Source: Candidatus Zixiibacteriota bacterium (GTDB lineage Bacteria; Zixibacteria; MSB-5A5; GN15; FEB-12). From it: a DNA stretch of 64,000 bases. Where the stretch lies: NCBI GenBank assembly GCA_029860345.1, contig JAOUBJ010000003.1:1-64000 (forward strand), written 5' to 3'. The translations under genes and the position numbers were made by a program. Of the stretch, positions 53,212 to 61,193 are shown piece after piece (the first letter of the stretch is position 1; the number at the start of each line of letters is the position of its first letter). Below the pieces are notes generated by a model, which was not told the DNA's origin, made no database searches, and worked only from the letters and a program-made list of their open reading frames with translations.

Positions 53212-53889
53212 GTGAAGACCCACCTAAATGCATGGCCGCTCGTTATGGGCGTAATCTTGATCTTGGCTCCAGTCTCGCCGACCCGGAGCCAGGACAAACC
53301 ATTCGATGGCGTACCGAGATTTAGGACATACATTGCCGCAGACTACATCTATCAGGATTTCCCGGACGATTTTGACGGATTCAGTTTCTACAGCGATGGG
53401 ATTAACCTGTACACTGTCCCAAAACTGGCGGCCGGTAATGGCTTTCGAATAGGGCTGGGATTCCGCGATCAGCGATTCGGCGCCGAAGCGTCCTATCAGA
53501 TGTCCACCCACGCTACCGAATGGTTGGGCATTACGGGCGAAGCAATCCACCATGAGGTCGGCGCCGATGCCAGAGGGTACTTATTCCCGGGCGGTCCGGT
53601 GCAGCCTTTCGGTAAAATCGGCTTATTGCTGCATTTTCTGGTCTTGAAGGAAGGCGCTATTGATCTTGAGACCGACTCCCTGGATACGGTCAGAGAGATG
53701 TACGGCGGCGGAATTGGGCTCAGGTTGGCCGGCGGGCTCAGGTTGAACTTTACCGGCTCTGTGGCGATGCGCTCAGAAGCTGAGTTTCGAGTAGGTCGCT
53801 TTAGAACCCTGGCTGGACGGACTATCAACACGCTCTCGGCCAGCAATTGGGTATTCTCAGCGGGATTGGTGTATACTTTCGCTCGCTAG
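53212..53889 (+). CDS. outer-membrane beta-barrel protein (OmpA/OmpW-like size)
   Basis: 225 residues starting at GTG with GGAGA 9 nt upstream. A signal peptide (about 1-26, LILAPVSPTRSQ) precedes alternating beta-strands with Tyr/Phe girdles and Gly-rich turns. The last strand is NWVFSAGLVYTFAR, ending near an aromatic residue as in eight-stranded barrels. No OmpA peptidoglycan domain. Function unknown. Confidence 0.78.
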   Translation: MKTHLNAWPLVMGVILILAPVSPTRSQDKPFDGVPRFRTYIAADYIYQDFPDDFDGFSFYSDGINLYTVPKLAAGNGFRIGLGFRDQRFGAEASYQMSTHATEWLGITGEAIHHEVGADARGYLFPGGPVQPFGKIGLLLHFLVLKEGAIDLETDSLDTVREMYGGGIGLRLAGGLRLNFTGSVAMRSEAEFRVGRFRTLAGRTINTLSASNWVFSAGLVYTFAR

Positions 53890-53973
53890 ACTGGGAACCC
53901 GAAGAACGCAAATCCACGTGTCGACACCGAGTCAAATCTTGACCCCCGACCAACCGTTATCTATAATGAGTCC

Positions 53974-54465
53974 ATGGTGACCAAGCGCGAAGATTACATA
54001 AGTTGGGAAGAGTACTTCATGGCCATCGCCCAACTTTCGGCCAGACGTTCCAAAGACCCCAGCACCCAGGTGGGCGCCTGTATCGTAAATGCGACCAAGC
54101 GGATTATCGGCATCGGCTACAACGGTTTTCCCACCGGCTGTTCCGACGACGAACTTCCCTGGGGACGGGAAGGCGACTTTCTCGACACCAAGTATCCGTT
54201 CGTCTGCCATGCCGAAATGAACGCCATCACCAACGCCGCCAACAAGCCGGATCTGGACGGCGCAACCATGTATGTTTCGCTCTTTCCATGCAACGAGTGC
54301 GCCAAACTGATCGTCCAGGTCGGAATCCGGGCGGTGGTGTTCTTGTCGGACAAGTATCACGACGAGGATATCTTCGTCGCGGCCCGCAGGATTTTCGACC
54401 TGGCCTTAGTCGAGTACCGCCAGATGACACCACAGCACAAAGACATCAAGCTGGTGCTGGAGTAG
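53974..54465 (+). CDS. deoxycytidylate (dCMP) deaminase-family protein
   Basis: 163 residues. The zinc deaminase motif is CHAEMNAI near residue 77 (His, catalytic Glu), with PCNECAK near 105 (two Cys). A substrate-like segment, [30 protein letters not shown], is characteristic of dCMP deaminases. It converts dCMP to dUMP for thymidylate synthesis. ATG at 53974 (MVTKRE); upstream ribosome site is poor. Confidence 0.93.
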   Translation: MVTKREDYISWEEYFMAIAQLSARRSKDPSTQVGACIVNATKRIIGIGYNGFPTGCSDDELPWGREGDFLDTKYPFVCHAEMNAITNAANKPDLDGATMYVSLFPCNECAKLIVQVGIRAVVFLSDKYHDEDIFVAARRIFDLALVEYRQMTPQHKDIKLVLE

Positions 54466-54757
54466 AGGTGGTGCTAAATCCGGATTAGTAGGACATCGTC
54501 TTAATCACTAATCTGAGCGCTCATTCTCCAACACTGCCCAGCGGGCGCCTTGTGTCACCCAAATTGTGGGTGCTGTCAGGCGACTCGCCTGACGGCTGTT
54601 GAGTGATCGCCGCGCACATTATTGGAGCAAAGCCTGACAGTAAGTGACGGCGCGCAAAGCGCAAGGAAGCGACTTGTCGCCTTGCCTGTGTCGGGGGGGG
54701 CGCCCAACACCACCCGCGAGGGCAACCTCTTCAGCACGATCACCGTAGGGTCTTCCG
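54466..54757. repeat. short repeat-containing gap
   Basis: Contains a GTCAGGCGACTCGCCTGAC palindrome at about 54576-54594, related to sequence near 50248. A GCGCGCAAAGCGCAAGG stretch and a CCGTAGGGTCTTCCGCTACGG foldback at about 54744 complete the gap. No gene is supported. Confidence 0.65.
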
Positions 54758-55105
54758 CTACGGATGTGGCTGGACTTCCTCGACATCTGTGTGCACCTCG
54801 TCGGCCAACGCTTGCAGACGCTCTTCAGGAATTGCGGACCAACTCTCCACTTGGAAAGCTGCTGTTCCGCTTACGATCATGGACACTTTGGCCGCCGTCT
54901 CTTCATCCGGCGCTTCATAGATATCCATGAAATCCCAGCCTCCCAAAAGCGCATACGAAGCCAGAAATCGGACTTCCGGGCACTGCCGTGCAACTTGGGT
55001 TCGCCAGGCGCGGCGCGTTTTGGGTCCCGATTTCATACTTGACGCCACCTCGATCATGCTGGGTCCCTGGATAGCAAGCCTGGACATAAGGACATACGTT
55101 CTCAT
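54758..55105 (-). CDS. GYD-domain protein
   Basis: 115 residues. MRTYVLMSRLAIQGPSMIEVA, then YALLGGWDFMDIYEAPDEETAAKVSMIVSG, corresponds to the GYD family (usually YxxxGxYDxvxixEaPD). Here the family's GxYD is GGWD. Small ferredoxin-like fold, function unknown, cytoplasmic. Strong GGAGG ribosome site before the ATG. Stands alone. Confidence 0.85.
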   Translation of the reverse strand: MRTYVLMSRLAIQGPSMIEVASSMKSGPKTRRAWRTQVARQCPEVRFLASYALLGGWDFMDIYEAPDEETAAKVSMIVSGTAAFQVESWSAIPEERLQALADEVHTDVEEVQPHP

Positions 55106-55417
55106 GGTAACCTCCGGCTGTTTGCTGGCCTGCCGACTACCGGTGACAACGTACTGTATGAAGCTCAGCCGGTTTTACCGGCAGGCTCGATTGGTATTTC
55201 GTTGAAGTGTCATCTCAATGTGAACAACGTCCACTAATAAGATAACAGGGGTTTCTGGCTATACAAGGTGTTTTTCTTGATTTGTCATATCAGAGATGAG
55301 CATCAATCAACGGTATCGCCTTCTGTCTGCGATAGGCATTCTGATAGCCAACGCTGCAAACCGACGAACCACGGTACATACTAATCCTTCCATCTTCCGA
55401 GAAGTGGAAGTACCCAA
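55106..55417. other. intergenic region, nothing firm
   Basis: A 312-nt gap. There is a GCCGGTTTTACCGGC dyad at about 55170. A 41-codon plus-strand frame (55296-55421) runs into the 3' end of the FRG gene but lacks a ribosome site. No repeat family is seen. Base composition is becoming AT-richer toward the FRG gene. Confidence 0.35.
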
Positions 55418-56593
55418 TTAGCCACGAGGCGCAAACTTTGAGTCACAAAAAGAATCGATTCTTTTATGGAATTCGCTTGCTGAAAGTCTCACTTTGACTA
55501 GCTCGGCGAACTCATTCTCTCCTACTATCCGAGCACCCAAGCCGATTGCGAGTTGAGATTTTCCACCTATCAAGATGGAGCTGTCGTGATCATCGTAGTG
55601 TCGAATGTACTTGAGGAAGGGAGCATACTTGAGAGAAGTTCGTATAATTCTCTTTGCCAATGCTACGGGGAATCGTTTTCCTATCAAAATGGCTTCATTC
55701 CTTTCCGTCGATTCGTCATACAACCCTTTTCGGAAGTAAGCTTTTGGAATACCGTCTTTGACAAGCGATTGCATGATCTTCGTTGAGATGTCCTGGTTTG
55801 GTTTGAAATCTCTTATGCGTACTTCTAGGCGCGGTCGTGTATCGAGGGATAGCCGATTGGTGGAGAACTCTTCTTGTTTTATTTGGCGGACAAGACCATC
55901 AATATCCGGGAAAAGCGAGAATTCGCTTACTCCCGAGTAGGTCAGAAATCTTATTGCCTCATGCACGCATTTCTCGTTGATAATCACTTTATCTAGAACA
56001 TCTGGGTGGACACTCTCAAGTGGGATATCATACTCTCTATGGAGAGTGAAATAGGACCGTTGAGAACGCATTCGAGAATGTAACGGGCTCCCAAAAACGG
56101 CGCAAACATCAGCAGGAAATTCCTTTCTTTCAACCTCCTTAGCATTTATGAAGAAGTCGACATATCCATACTCAAAATCATCGTCGACATTTGCAATTAC
56201 CCGCTGATTATACCACTTCTCATTCAAACTGTAAGGGTTGAGAATCCAAATGGCGGCTTTGCCTCCTCTTTTCATGTCCTTCACTGCGAAGTACAGTGCG
56301 ACTGAAAAGCTTGTTGACCAATCGAGCAACCTTGTTGGAATGCCGTGATGTTGCATGAGAAAGAGGATATCCCAGGACTCGGCACCCGGGCGGATCAAAT
56401 GCCCTCCATGAGACATGAATTTGTTGTAAACTCTATTCTCCGTTGGAGCAGTACTGTACTGCCGACCCAAAGACGGAACCAGCCTCCAATTAGCGTCTGA
56501 CTGTCCTCGAAAGAATAGCTCATTTCTGTCGGCCTGCGGGTGGTGAGCAACGATGGCGTCGACTCGTTTGAGTAGCCTGGTCCAATCTGACAT
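55418..56593 (-). CDS. FRG-domain protein
   Basis: 391 residues. The FRG domain at about 25-110 has NELFFRGQSDANWRLVPSLGR (FRG at 28-30), then LMQHHGIPTRLLDWSTSFSVALYFAV. The first half resembles an ADP-ribosyltransferase-like pocket in published FRG descriptions as I remember them. FRG genes are frequent in mobile and defence regions. The gene is noticeably richer in A and T than its neighbours, with many Lys, Ile and Asn codons, which suggests horizontal acquisition. The C-terminal 250 residues are unrecognised. Its neighbours are not defence genes, so it is solitary here. Confidence 0.9.
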   Translation of the reverse strand: MSDWTRLLKRVDAIVAHHPQADRNELFFRGQSDANWRLVPSLGRQYSTAPTENRVYNKFMSHGGHLIRPGAESWDILFLMQHHGIPTRLLDWSTSFSVALYFAVKDMKRGGKAAIWILNPYSLNEKWYNQRVIANVDDDFEYGYVDFFINAKEVERKEFPADVCAVFGSPLHSRMRSQRSYFTLHREYDIPLESVHPDVLDKVIINEKCVHEAIRFLTYSGVSEFSLFPDIDGLVRQIKQEEFSTNRLSLDTRPRLEVRIRDFKPNQDISTKIMQSLVKDGIPKAYFRKGLYDESTERNEAILIGKRFPVALAKRIIRTSLKYAPFLKYIRHYDDHDSSILIGGKSQLAIGLGARIVGENEFAELVKVRLSASEFHKRIDSFCDSKFAPRG

Positions 56594-56726
56594 AAGACAC
56601 CCTATCTACTACCTAACATGAACTCATAATACTATGCAAAGCCTACACAAATGTCAAGAAGACGATCCTTGCTCTGCTCATTTTGGAGTTTCTAACAGCA
56701 GCAGGTATCCCAACACATCCACCCAA

Positions 56727-57638
56727 TCACTCTTTCAGTTCGGGATCGACGTGCACGATGACACGGGCTATCTGAGGTATCTCCGTCAACAAACGATGCT
56801 TGACCGTGGCGGCAATGTCGTGACCGGCACGAACAGTGAGATCGGGATTGACTACAATGTGAACCTCGGCAAAAACCTGCCCGCCTGACAGACGGGCGCG
56901 GATGTCATGCGTCTGCCTGACGCCGTCGGTAGACATGGCGGTCAGAGTCAGTTGTTTCATCACGGCTTCATCCGGAGCAGTGTCGATCACTTCTTTGGCG
57001 GCGGTCCACATCAATTCTGCGCCGACCTTCAGCACGAAAAAAGTGACGACCAGCGCAGCGTAGGCATCGGCCATACCCCAGGCCGGACTGAAATGGGCGC
57101 CGGTCACACCAACCAGCACAGCCACCGAACTGAGCGCGTCGGCCCGATGATGCCAGGCGTTTCCGATCAAGGCAAGACTCTTGATACGCCGTCCCACTCT
57201 TACCGTGTACCAATACAGCCCTTCTTTCAGCAGGACACTTACCAGGGCAGCAGCGATAGCGAAGTAACCCGGCGATGAATATTCATGTCGGTAGATAGCA
57301 TCGATGGACCGATAAGCCAGCCCAATCCCGGTGGCTAGTAGAATAATCCCGGTCAGCATGCCGGCCACCGTTTCGATACGAGCATGTCCAAAGGGGTGCC
57401 CTTCATCCTCACCTTTGCGACCCCACTTCAGACCCAGCATGACAACCAGATCACTGAGCAGATCGGACAACGAGTGAATGCCGTCGGCGATCAGAGCCTG
57501 AGATCGTCCGAGTATCCCGGCCGACACTTTGATTATGGACAGGAACACATTCACGACCACACCCACCCAGGTGACCCGCATTCCGGCTGTCAAATCGGTA
57601 TGGTTGGAGTTCATTTGGTTGTTGGATCTATCGTGCAT
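56727..57638 (-). CDS. cation diffusion facilitator (zinc/iron-type exporter)
   Basis: 303 residues. Six helices with the metal site residues visible: ALIADGIHSLSDLLSDL (HxxxD in helix 2) and GNAWHHRADALSSVAVLVG (HxxxD in helix 5). A ferredoxin-like cytoplasmic domain closes the protein (VRQTHDIRARLSGGQVFAEVHIVVNPDLTV). It exports Zn2+, Fe2+ or Mn2+ against protons. The ATG at 57638 has GGGGAG 8 nt upstream; the frame extends 10 codons further. Lies 68 nt after the bacillithiol operon, so possibly co-transcribed; bacillithiol buffers zinc in Bacillus, a known link. Confidence 0.93.
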   Translation of the reverse strand: MHDRSNNQMNSNHTDLTAGMRVTWVGVVVNVFLSIIKVSAGILGRSQALIADGIHSLSDLLSDLVVMLGLKWGRKGEDEGHPFGHARIETVAGMLTGIILLATGIGLAYRSIDAIYRHEYSSPGYFAIAAALVSVLLKEGLYWYTVRVGRRIKSLALIGNAWHHRADALSSVAVLVGVTGAHFSPAWGMADAYAALVVTFFVLKVGAELMWTAAKEVIDTAPDEAVMKQLTLTAMSTDGVRQTHDIRARLSGGQVFAEVHIVVNPDLTVRAGHDIAATVKHRLLTEIPQIARVIVHVDPELKE

Positions 57639-57706
57639 CGCGATGTCTCCCCTGCCAAGTCCACCCATCGTTCGAAAAACTCACGGGACAGACAGTACTG
57701 ATCGTA

Positions 57707-58429
57707 TCAGATCGACTGCCCCGGCATCTTCTGAGGATCGTCATATCTAATCGGTTCTTTGATCGTGAATGCCTCGGCGTACCGCACACCGATCTGCTGA
57801 CCCAGTTGGGCGGCCCGAATCCGTATCATTTCATAGACATCGACACCGGGCATAAAAATCCGTTTGGCCGCTATCTCTTCGGCAAACTGCGATTGGTAAG
57901 CCGCTATCGCCTGACACTTGGTTTCAAAGGATTCGGTGATGTCTACCAGGAACGAGTGATCATGATTTCGAAAGTAAGAGGCGTAGGCTATTTTGCGAGG
58001 TCTGAACGGCTCCCCTTCGACATCGATCTTTTTCAGACCGGCCAGAAAACAAGCGTCAAAACCCAGACGCGAACAGGCAGCATGGTCGGGATGACGTTGC
58101 TCCCAATGCGGCAGGACGACCAACTCCGGTCGCTTTTGCCTGATGACTTGAGCTATTTTCAGTTTGTTGGCCTGGTTGAACTCGACCGCGGAATCCGGCA
58201 GTGCGAGATTCCCACGCCAGGTGAGACCCATTGTTTCGGCGGCAGCAGCGGCTTCGGCGGCCCGATCGGTTTGATCTCCATAGGTCCCCATCTCACCGCC
58301 GGTCAGGTCAAGCGCGCCGGTCAGGCGCCCCATCGAAGCCATCTTGATCATGAAACCGCCACAGGTGATCTCGATGTCGTCGGGATGAGCAGCGATGGCC
58401 AGAATGTCAAGATTGGTCGGGTCAGTCAT
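57707..58429 (-). CDS. bshB1: bacillithiol biosynthesis deacetylase BshB1
   Basis: 240 residues of the LmbE/PIG-L fold. The zinc motif is AAHPDDIEITCGG; HPDHAACSR carries the third ligand. It removes the acetyl group from GlcNAc-malate. The ATG at 58429 overlaps the bshA stop by 8 bp and has AGGAG upstream; the longer frame from 58468 starts inside bshA. The final step is done by BshC, first gene of the operon. Confidence 0.95.
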   Translation of the reverse strand: MTDPTNLDILAIAAHPDDIEITCGGFMIKMASMGRLTGALDLTGGEMGTYGDQTDRAAEAAAAAETMGLTWRGNLALPDSAVEFNQANKLKIAQVIRQKRPELVVLPHWEQRHPDHAACSRLGFDACFLAGLKKIDVEGEPFRPRKIAYASYFRNHDHSFLVDITESFETKCQAIAAYQSQFAEEIAAKRIFMPGVDVYEMIRIRAAQLGQQIGVRYAEAFTIKEPIRYDDPQKMPGQSI

Positions 58430-59555
58430 CGTGGATCTCCTGGTAGTAATCTTCATATTGCGACACAATCCGGTCGGCTGAGAATTTGGCCAGCGCGCGT
58501 TCGGCTGCCGCCTTCTTAAACTGTGTCAATCGATCAGAATCCTTCAACAAAGATATTGCAGCCCGAGCCATGGCTGAGGTATCTCCCACCGGCAGGAGGA
58601 AACCGTTTTTGTAGTCCTCGACAACCTCGGTCAGTCCGGTTCCGGAAGTACCTATTACCGGTACACCGCAGGCCAGAGACTCAAGCGCCGCCAGCCCGAA
58701 AGATTCCTCCTCGGAAGGTACCAGAAAGAGATCGGCGCACGGCATCACCGCCTCGACCCGACTTTGATTGCCCAGAAAAATCACGCGATCTCCCAGGCCC
58801 TTCTTGGTAACCTGCCGTCGGGCCAGAATAGTATCCGGGCCTTCACCGACCAGGACGAGTTTGGCCGGTAGTTCCTGATTGATTTTCTCGAATACATCGA
58901 TCACATCGATGATTCGTTTGACCGGTCGAAAGTTTGAAATATGTGCAATCAGGAATTCATCATCGGTGACAAACTCAGACCGACAGCAGGCGTCGGCGCC
59001 CGGTTTGAAACGGGTGTCGTCGAAAAAATTGTGAATCACTCTGATCTCTTGGTCCAGATTGAAAACTTCAGTGGTCTCATCGGCCAGGTACTTCGAAACG
59101 GCTGTGACTCCGTCCGAAGATATGATTGAAAAGCGGGTTATATCAAAATACGACGGATCAGCCCCCACCAGCGTGATATCGGTACCGTGCAGAGTGGTGA
59201 TTATCTTCGTGCTGTTGGCATCGCCGTTGGACTCCAGGAGTTGTTTGGCCAGCCAGGCGCAGATAGCATGGGGAATGGCATAGTGTACATGCATGATATC
59301 CAGCTTGAAATTGCGCGCAACCTCGGCCATCTTGGCCGCCAGAGTGAGCGTGTACGGAGGATACTTGAACAAGGGATAGGCTGTCATCTCCACGCCGTGG
59401 TACATCAGGTTGGCCTGATACTTGTCCAGCCTGAACGGCAGGGCATACGAGACGAAGTGCACCTGGTGACCACGAGCGGCCAATTGCTGGCCCAGTTCGG
59501 TCGCCACGATACCGGAACCACCGGCCGAGGGGTAACAGGTAATGCCGATCACCAT
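58422..59555 (-). CDS. bshA: N-acetyl-glucosaminyl L-malate synthase BshA
   Basis: 377 residues, GT-B family GT4. GITCYPSAGGSGIVATELGQQLAARGHQVHFVS at the N-terminus, HVHYAIPHAICAWLAKQLL, TTLHGTDITLVGADPS, and the C-terminal EESFGLAALESLACGVPVIGTSGTGLTEVV are BshA signatures. It joins UDP-GlcNAc to L-malate, the first step of bacillithiol synthesis. Fifteen nt after bshC and overlapping bshB1. Confidence 0.97.
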   Translation of the reverse strand: MVIGITCYPSAGGSGIVATELGQQLAARGHQVHFVSYALPFRLDKYQANLMYHGVEMTAYPLFKYPPYTLTLAAKMAEVARNFKLDIMHVHYAIPHAICAWLAKQLLESNGDANSTKIITTLHGTDITLVGADPSYFDITRFSIISSDGVTAVSKYLADETTEVFNLDQEIRVIHNFFDDTRFKPGADACCRSEFVTDDEFLIAHISNFRPVKRIIDVIDVFEKINQELPAKLVLVGEGPDTILARRQVTKKGLGDRVIFLGNQSRVEAVMPCADLFLVPSEEESFGLAALESLACGVPVIGTSGTGLTEVVEDYKNGFLLPVGDTSAMARAAISLLKDSDRLTQFKKAAAERALAKFSADRIVSQYEDYYQEIHDD

Positions 59556-59570
59556 AAGCCGACGGGCTTT

Positions 59571-61193
59571 CTATGTTTCAAAATCCGACAAATCAACAAG
59601 CTGATGACTCTTTTCTTCGCTGTCGAGAATGTTATACAGATAAGATACGAATTTCATACCGTAGCGGCTAACAAAGTAAGAGATATTCAGACAACGTTCC
59701 TGCAAACCTCGATTCGGATAGAGTGTGCGGTGCAACCGATAAATGCGGTCGCGCACCTGTTGTGACTTTTTTTTGTGTGCTGCGAAAACCTTGCTCTCGA
59801 AATTCTTCAAAACGAAGTCGATCTTGCCGTGAGTCTGCTCGGCCGACTTTTTCAAGGCCGGGTCAAACCTCAGACTTTCCTCGGCGAACTTGTTAACGTG
59901 GTACTCAACATCCTGACGCAGTTGGGTAAACTCTTTCTCCAAACTGGCCGGAAAGGTCAGGGCCAGCACCCGATTGATGACTTGTTCAATGTCACCGGTC
60001 AACTCGCCGAATTCGATGTGGTTGTCATGCAGTAACTGTTTGAACCGGTTCTCCACTATGGTCATCGAAGCCCGCGCCATGTGATACGGCGGGGCCAGGT
60101 TGAACAGTTCAAAAAGCGGATTGATCTGGGCCAGGTAGGCGATCTCGGCCGGACCTCCTTTTTGGCTCAACACCGGGAAGAGATACGACTGCAGGATCGG
60201 ACGGGTCATCACATCGGGTGAAAATTTCTGCGGTTCACTGTCTATCCTGGCCAGCAGTTCCTCACGAGTCATACTTTTGTCACCGAGGACAAATCGGTCA
60301 CCATCACGCAATAGAGGCTTGCGACCGTCCTCGTTGCAGAATAGATGCGTGGAGTCTTCCTTCTTTTCAACCTGGATGTGGTAGCCACCATCGACGATTG
60401 ATCGATTTCTTTCGTTTAGCAGATCGTGCAATTCATCCTGGTGCGAAACGATGGCCTTGAATAAGGGCGCGGCCATTTGTTTGGCGGCTGAGTCACCGGG
60501 TGAGAACAAGGCCGGCGCATGATCGCCCAGCACTTTGGTCATGAACTTACCAAAAGCCGACACCATGGTATCGTCGGTCGTATAGCATCGGTTGACCAGC
60601 CCGTATAGTTCCTCGGTGAAGTCGGTTTGCCCAAGCGTCGCAGCCATCAACGTTTTAACATCACTCAGACATTGGGCGTCGTTGAAGGTAATATCGGCGG
60701 TCGGCACCTCCCGGCTCGGAGCGGCGGTATACTCCAGGCGCACCGATTCCGATTGGCGGTCGAGCACGAAAGTGTGGTTGGCTTCTTCGAAATCGTGGTC
60801 GTCACCGGCGATCCAGAAAACCGGGATGACCGGTCGTTTGAGTTGCTGGGTATAGAGCCGGGCCGCCTTGACGATGGCCAACGCCTTGATCACAACCAAC
60901 AGTGGACCGCCGAACAATCCGGCCTGCTGTCCGGTGAAGACACACAATGTGTCTTGTTCTTTAAGGCGTTCAATAGATGCAAGAGTAGACGACGAAGCGC
61001 CATAGGCACGGTTTTGCTTGAGCAGTATTTCGACAATCTGTTGACGGTCATGGTTGCGACCATCGAGTCCTGCGGCTGCATCATCGATATTGCCGGCGCA
61101 GTAGAACCCACAGGCGCTGCCGCGACCACAAAGGTAGTCGAGGTAGATGTCGGAGTAGCCCATAGCCTTTGTTGCCGTGATCAGAGCACTCAT
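59571..61193 (-). CDS. bshC: bacillithiol biosynthesis cysteine-adding enzyme BshC
   Basis: 540 residues. TLCVFTGQQAGLFGGPLLVVIKALAIVKAARL and PVIPVFWIAGDDHDFEEANHTFV are the hallmarks of BshC, followed by the typical coiled region near 380-480. It attaches cysteine to GlcN-malate to finish bacillithiol. The ATG overlaps the RND stop by 4 bp (ATGA), so thiol synthesis and the pump may share a transcript. Confidence 0.97.
   Translation of the reverse strand: MSALITATKAMGYSDIYLDYLCGRGSACGFYCAGNIDDAAAGLDGRNHDRQQIVEILLKQNRAYGASSSTLASIERLKEQDTLCVFTGQQAGLFGGPLLVVIKALAIVKAARLYTQQLKRPVIPVFWIAGDDHDFEEANHTFVLDRQSESVRLEYTAAPSREVPTADITFNDAQCLSDVKTLMAATLGQTDFTEELYGLVNRCYTTDDTMVSAFGKFMTKVLGDHAPALFSPGDSAAKQMAAPLFKAIVSHQDELHDLLNERNRSIVDGGYHIQVEKKEDSTHLFCNEDGRKPLLRDGDRFVLGDKSMTREELLARIDSEPQKFSPDVMTRPILQSYLFPVLSQKGGPAEIAYLAQINPLFELFNLAPPYHMARASMTIVENRFKQLLHDNHIEFGELTGDIEQVINRVLALTFPASLEKEFTQLRQDVEYHVNKFAEESLRFDPALKKSAEQTHGKIDFVLKNFESKVFAAHKKKSQQVRDRIYRLHRTLYPNRGLQERCLNISYFVSRYGMKFVSYLYNILDSEEKSHQLVDLSDFET

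Noticed and set aside
55296-55421. A 41-codon plus-strand frame with a hydrophobic start (SAIGILIANAA)
   Set aside because: No ribosome site, no relatives known, and it overlaps the 3' end of the FRG gene on the other strand.
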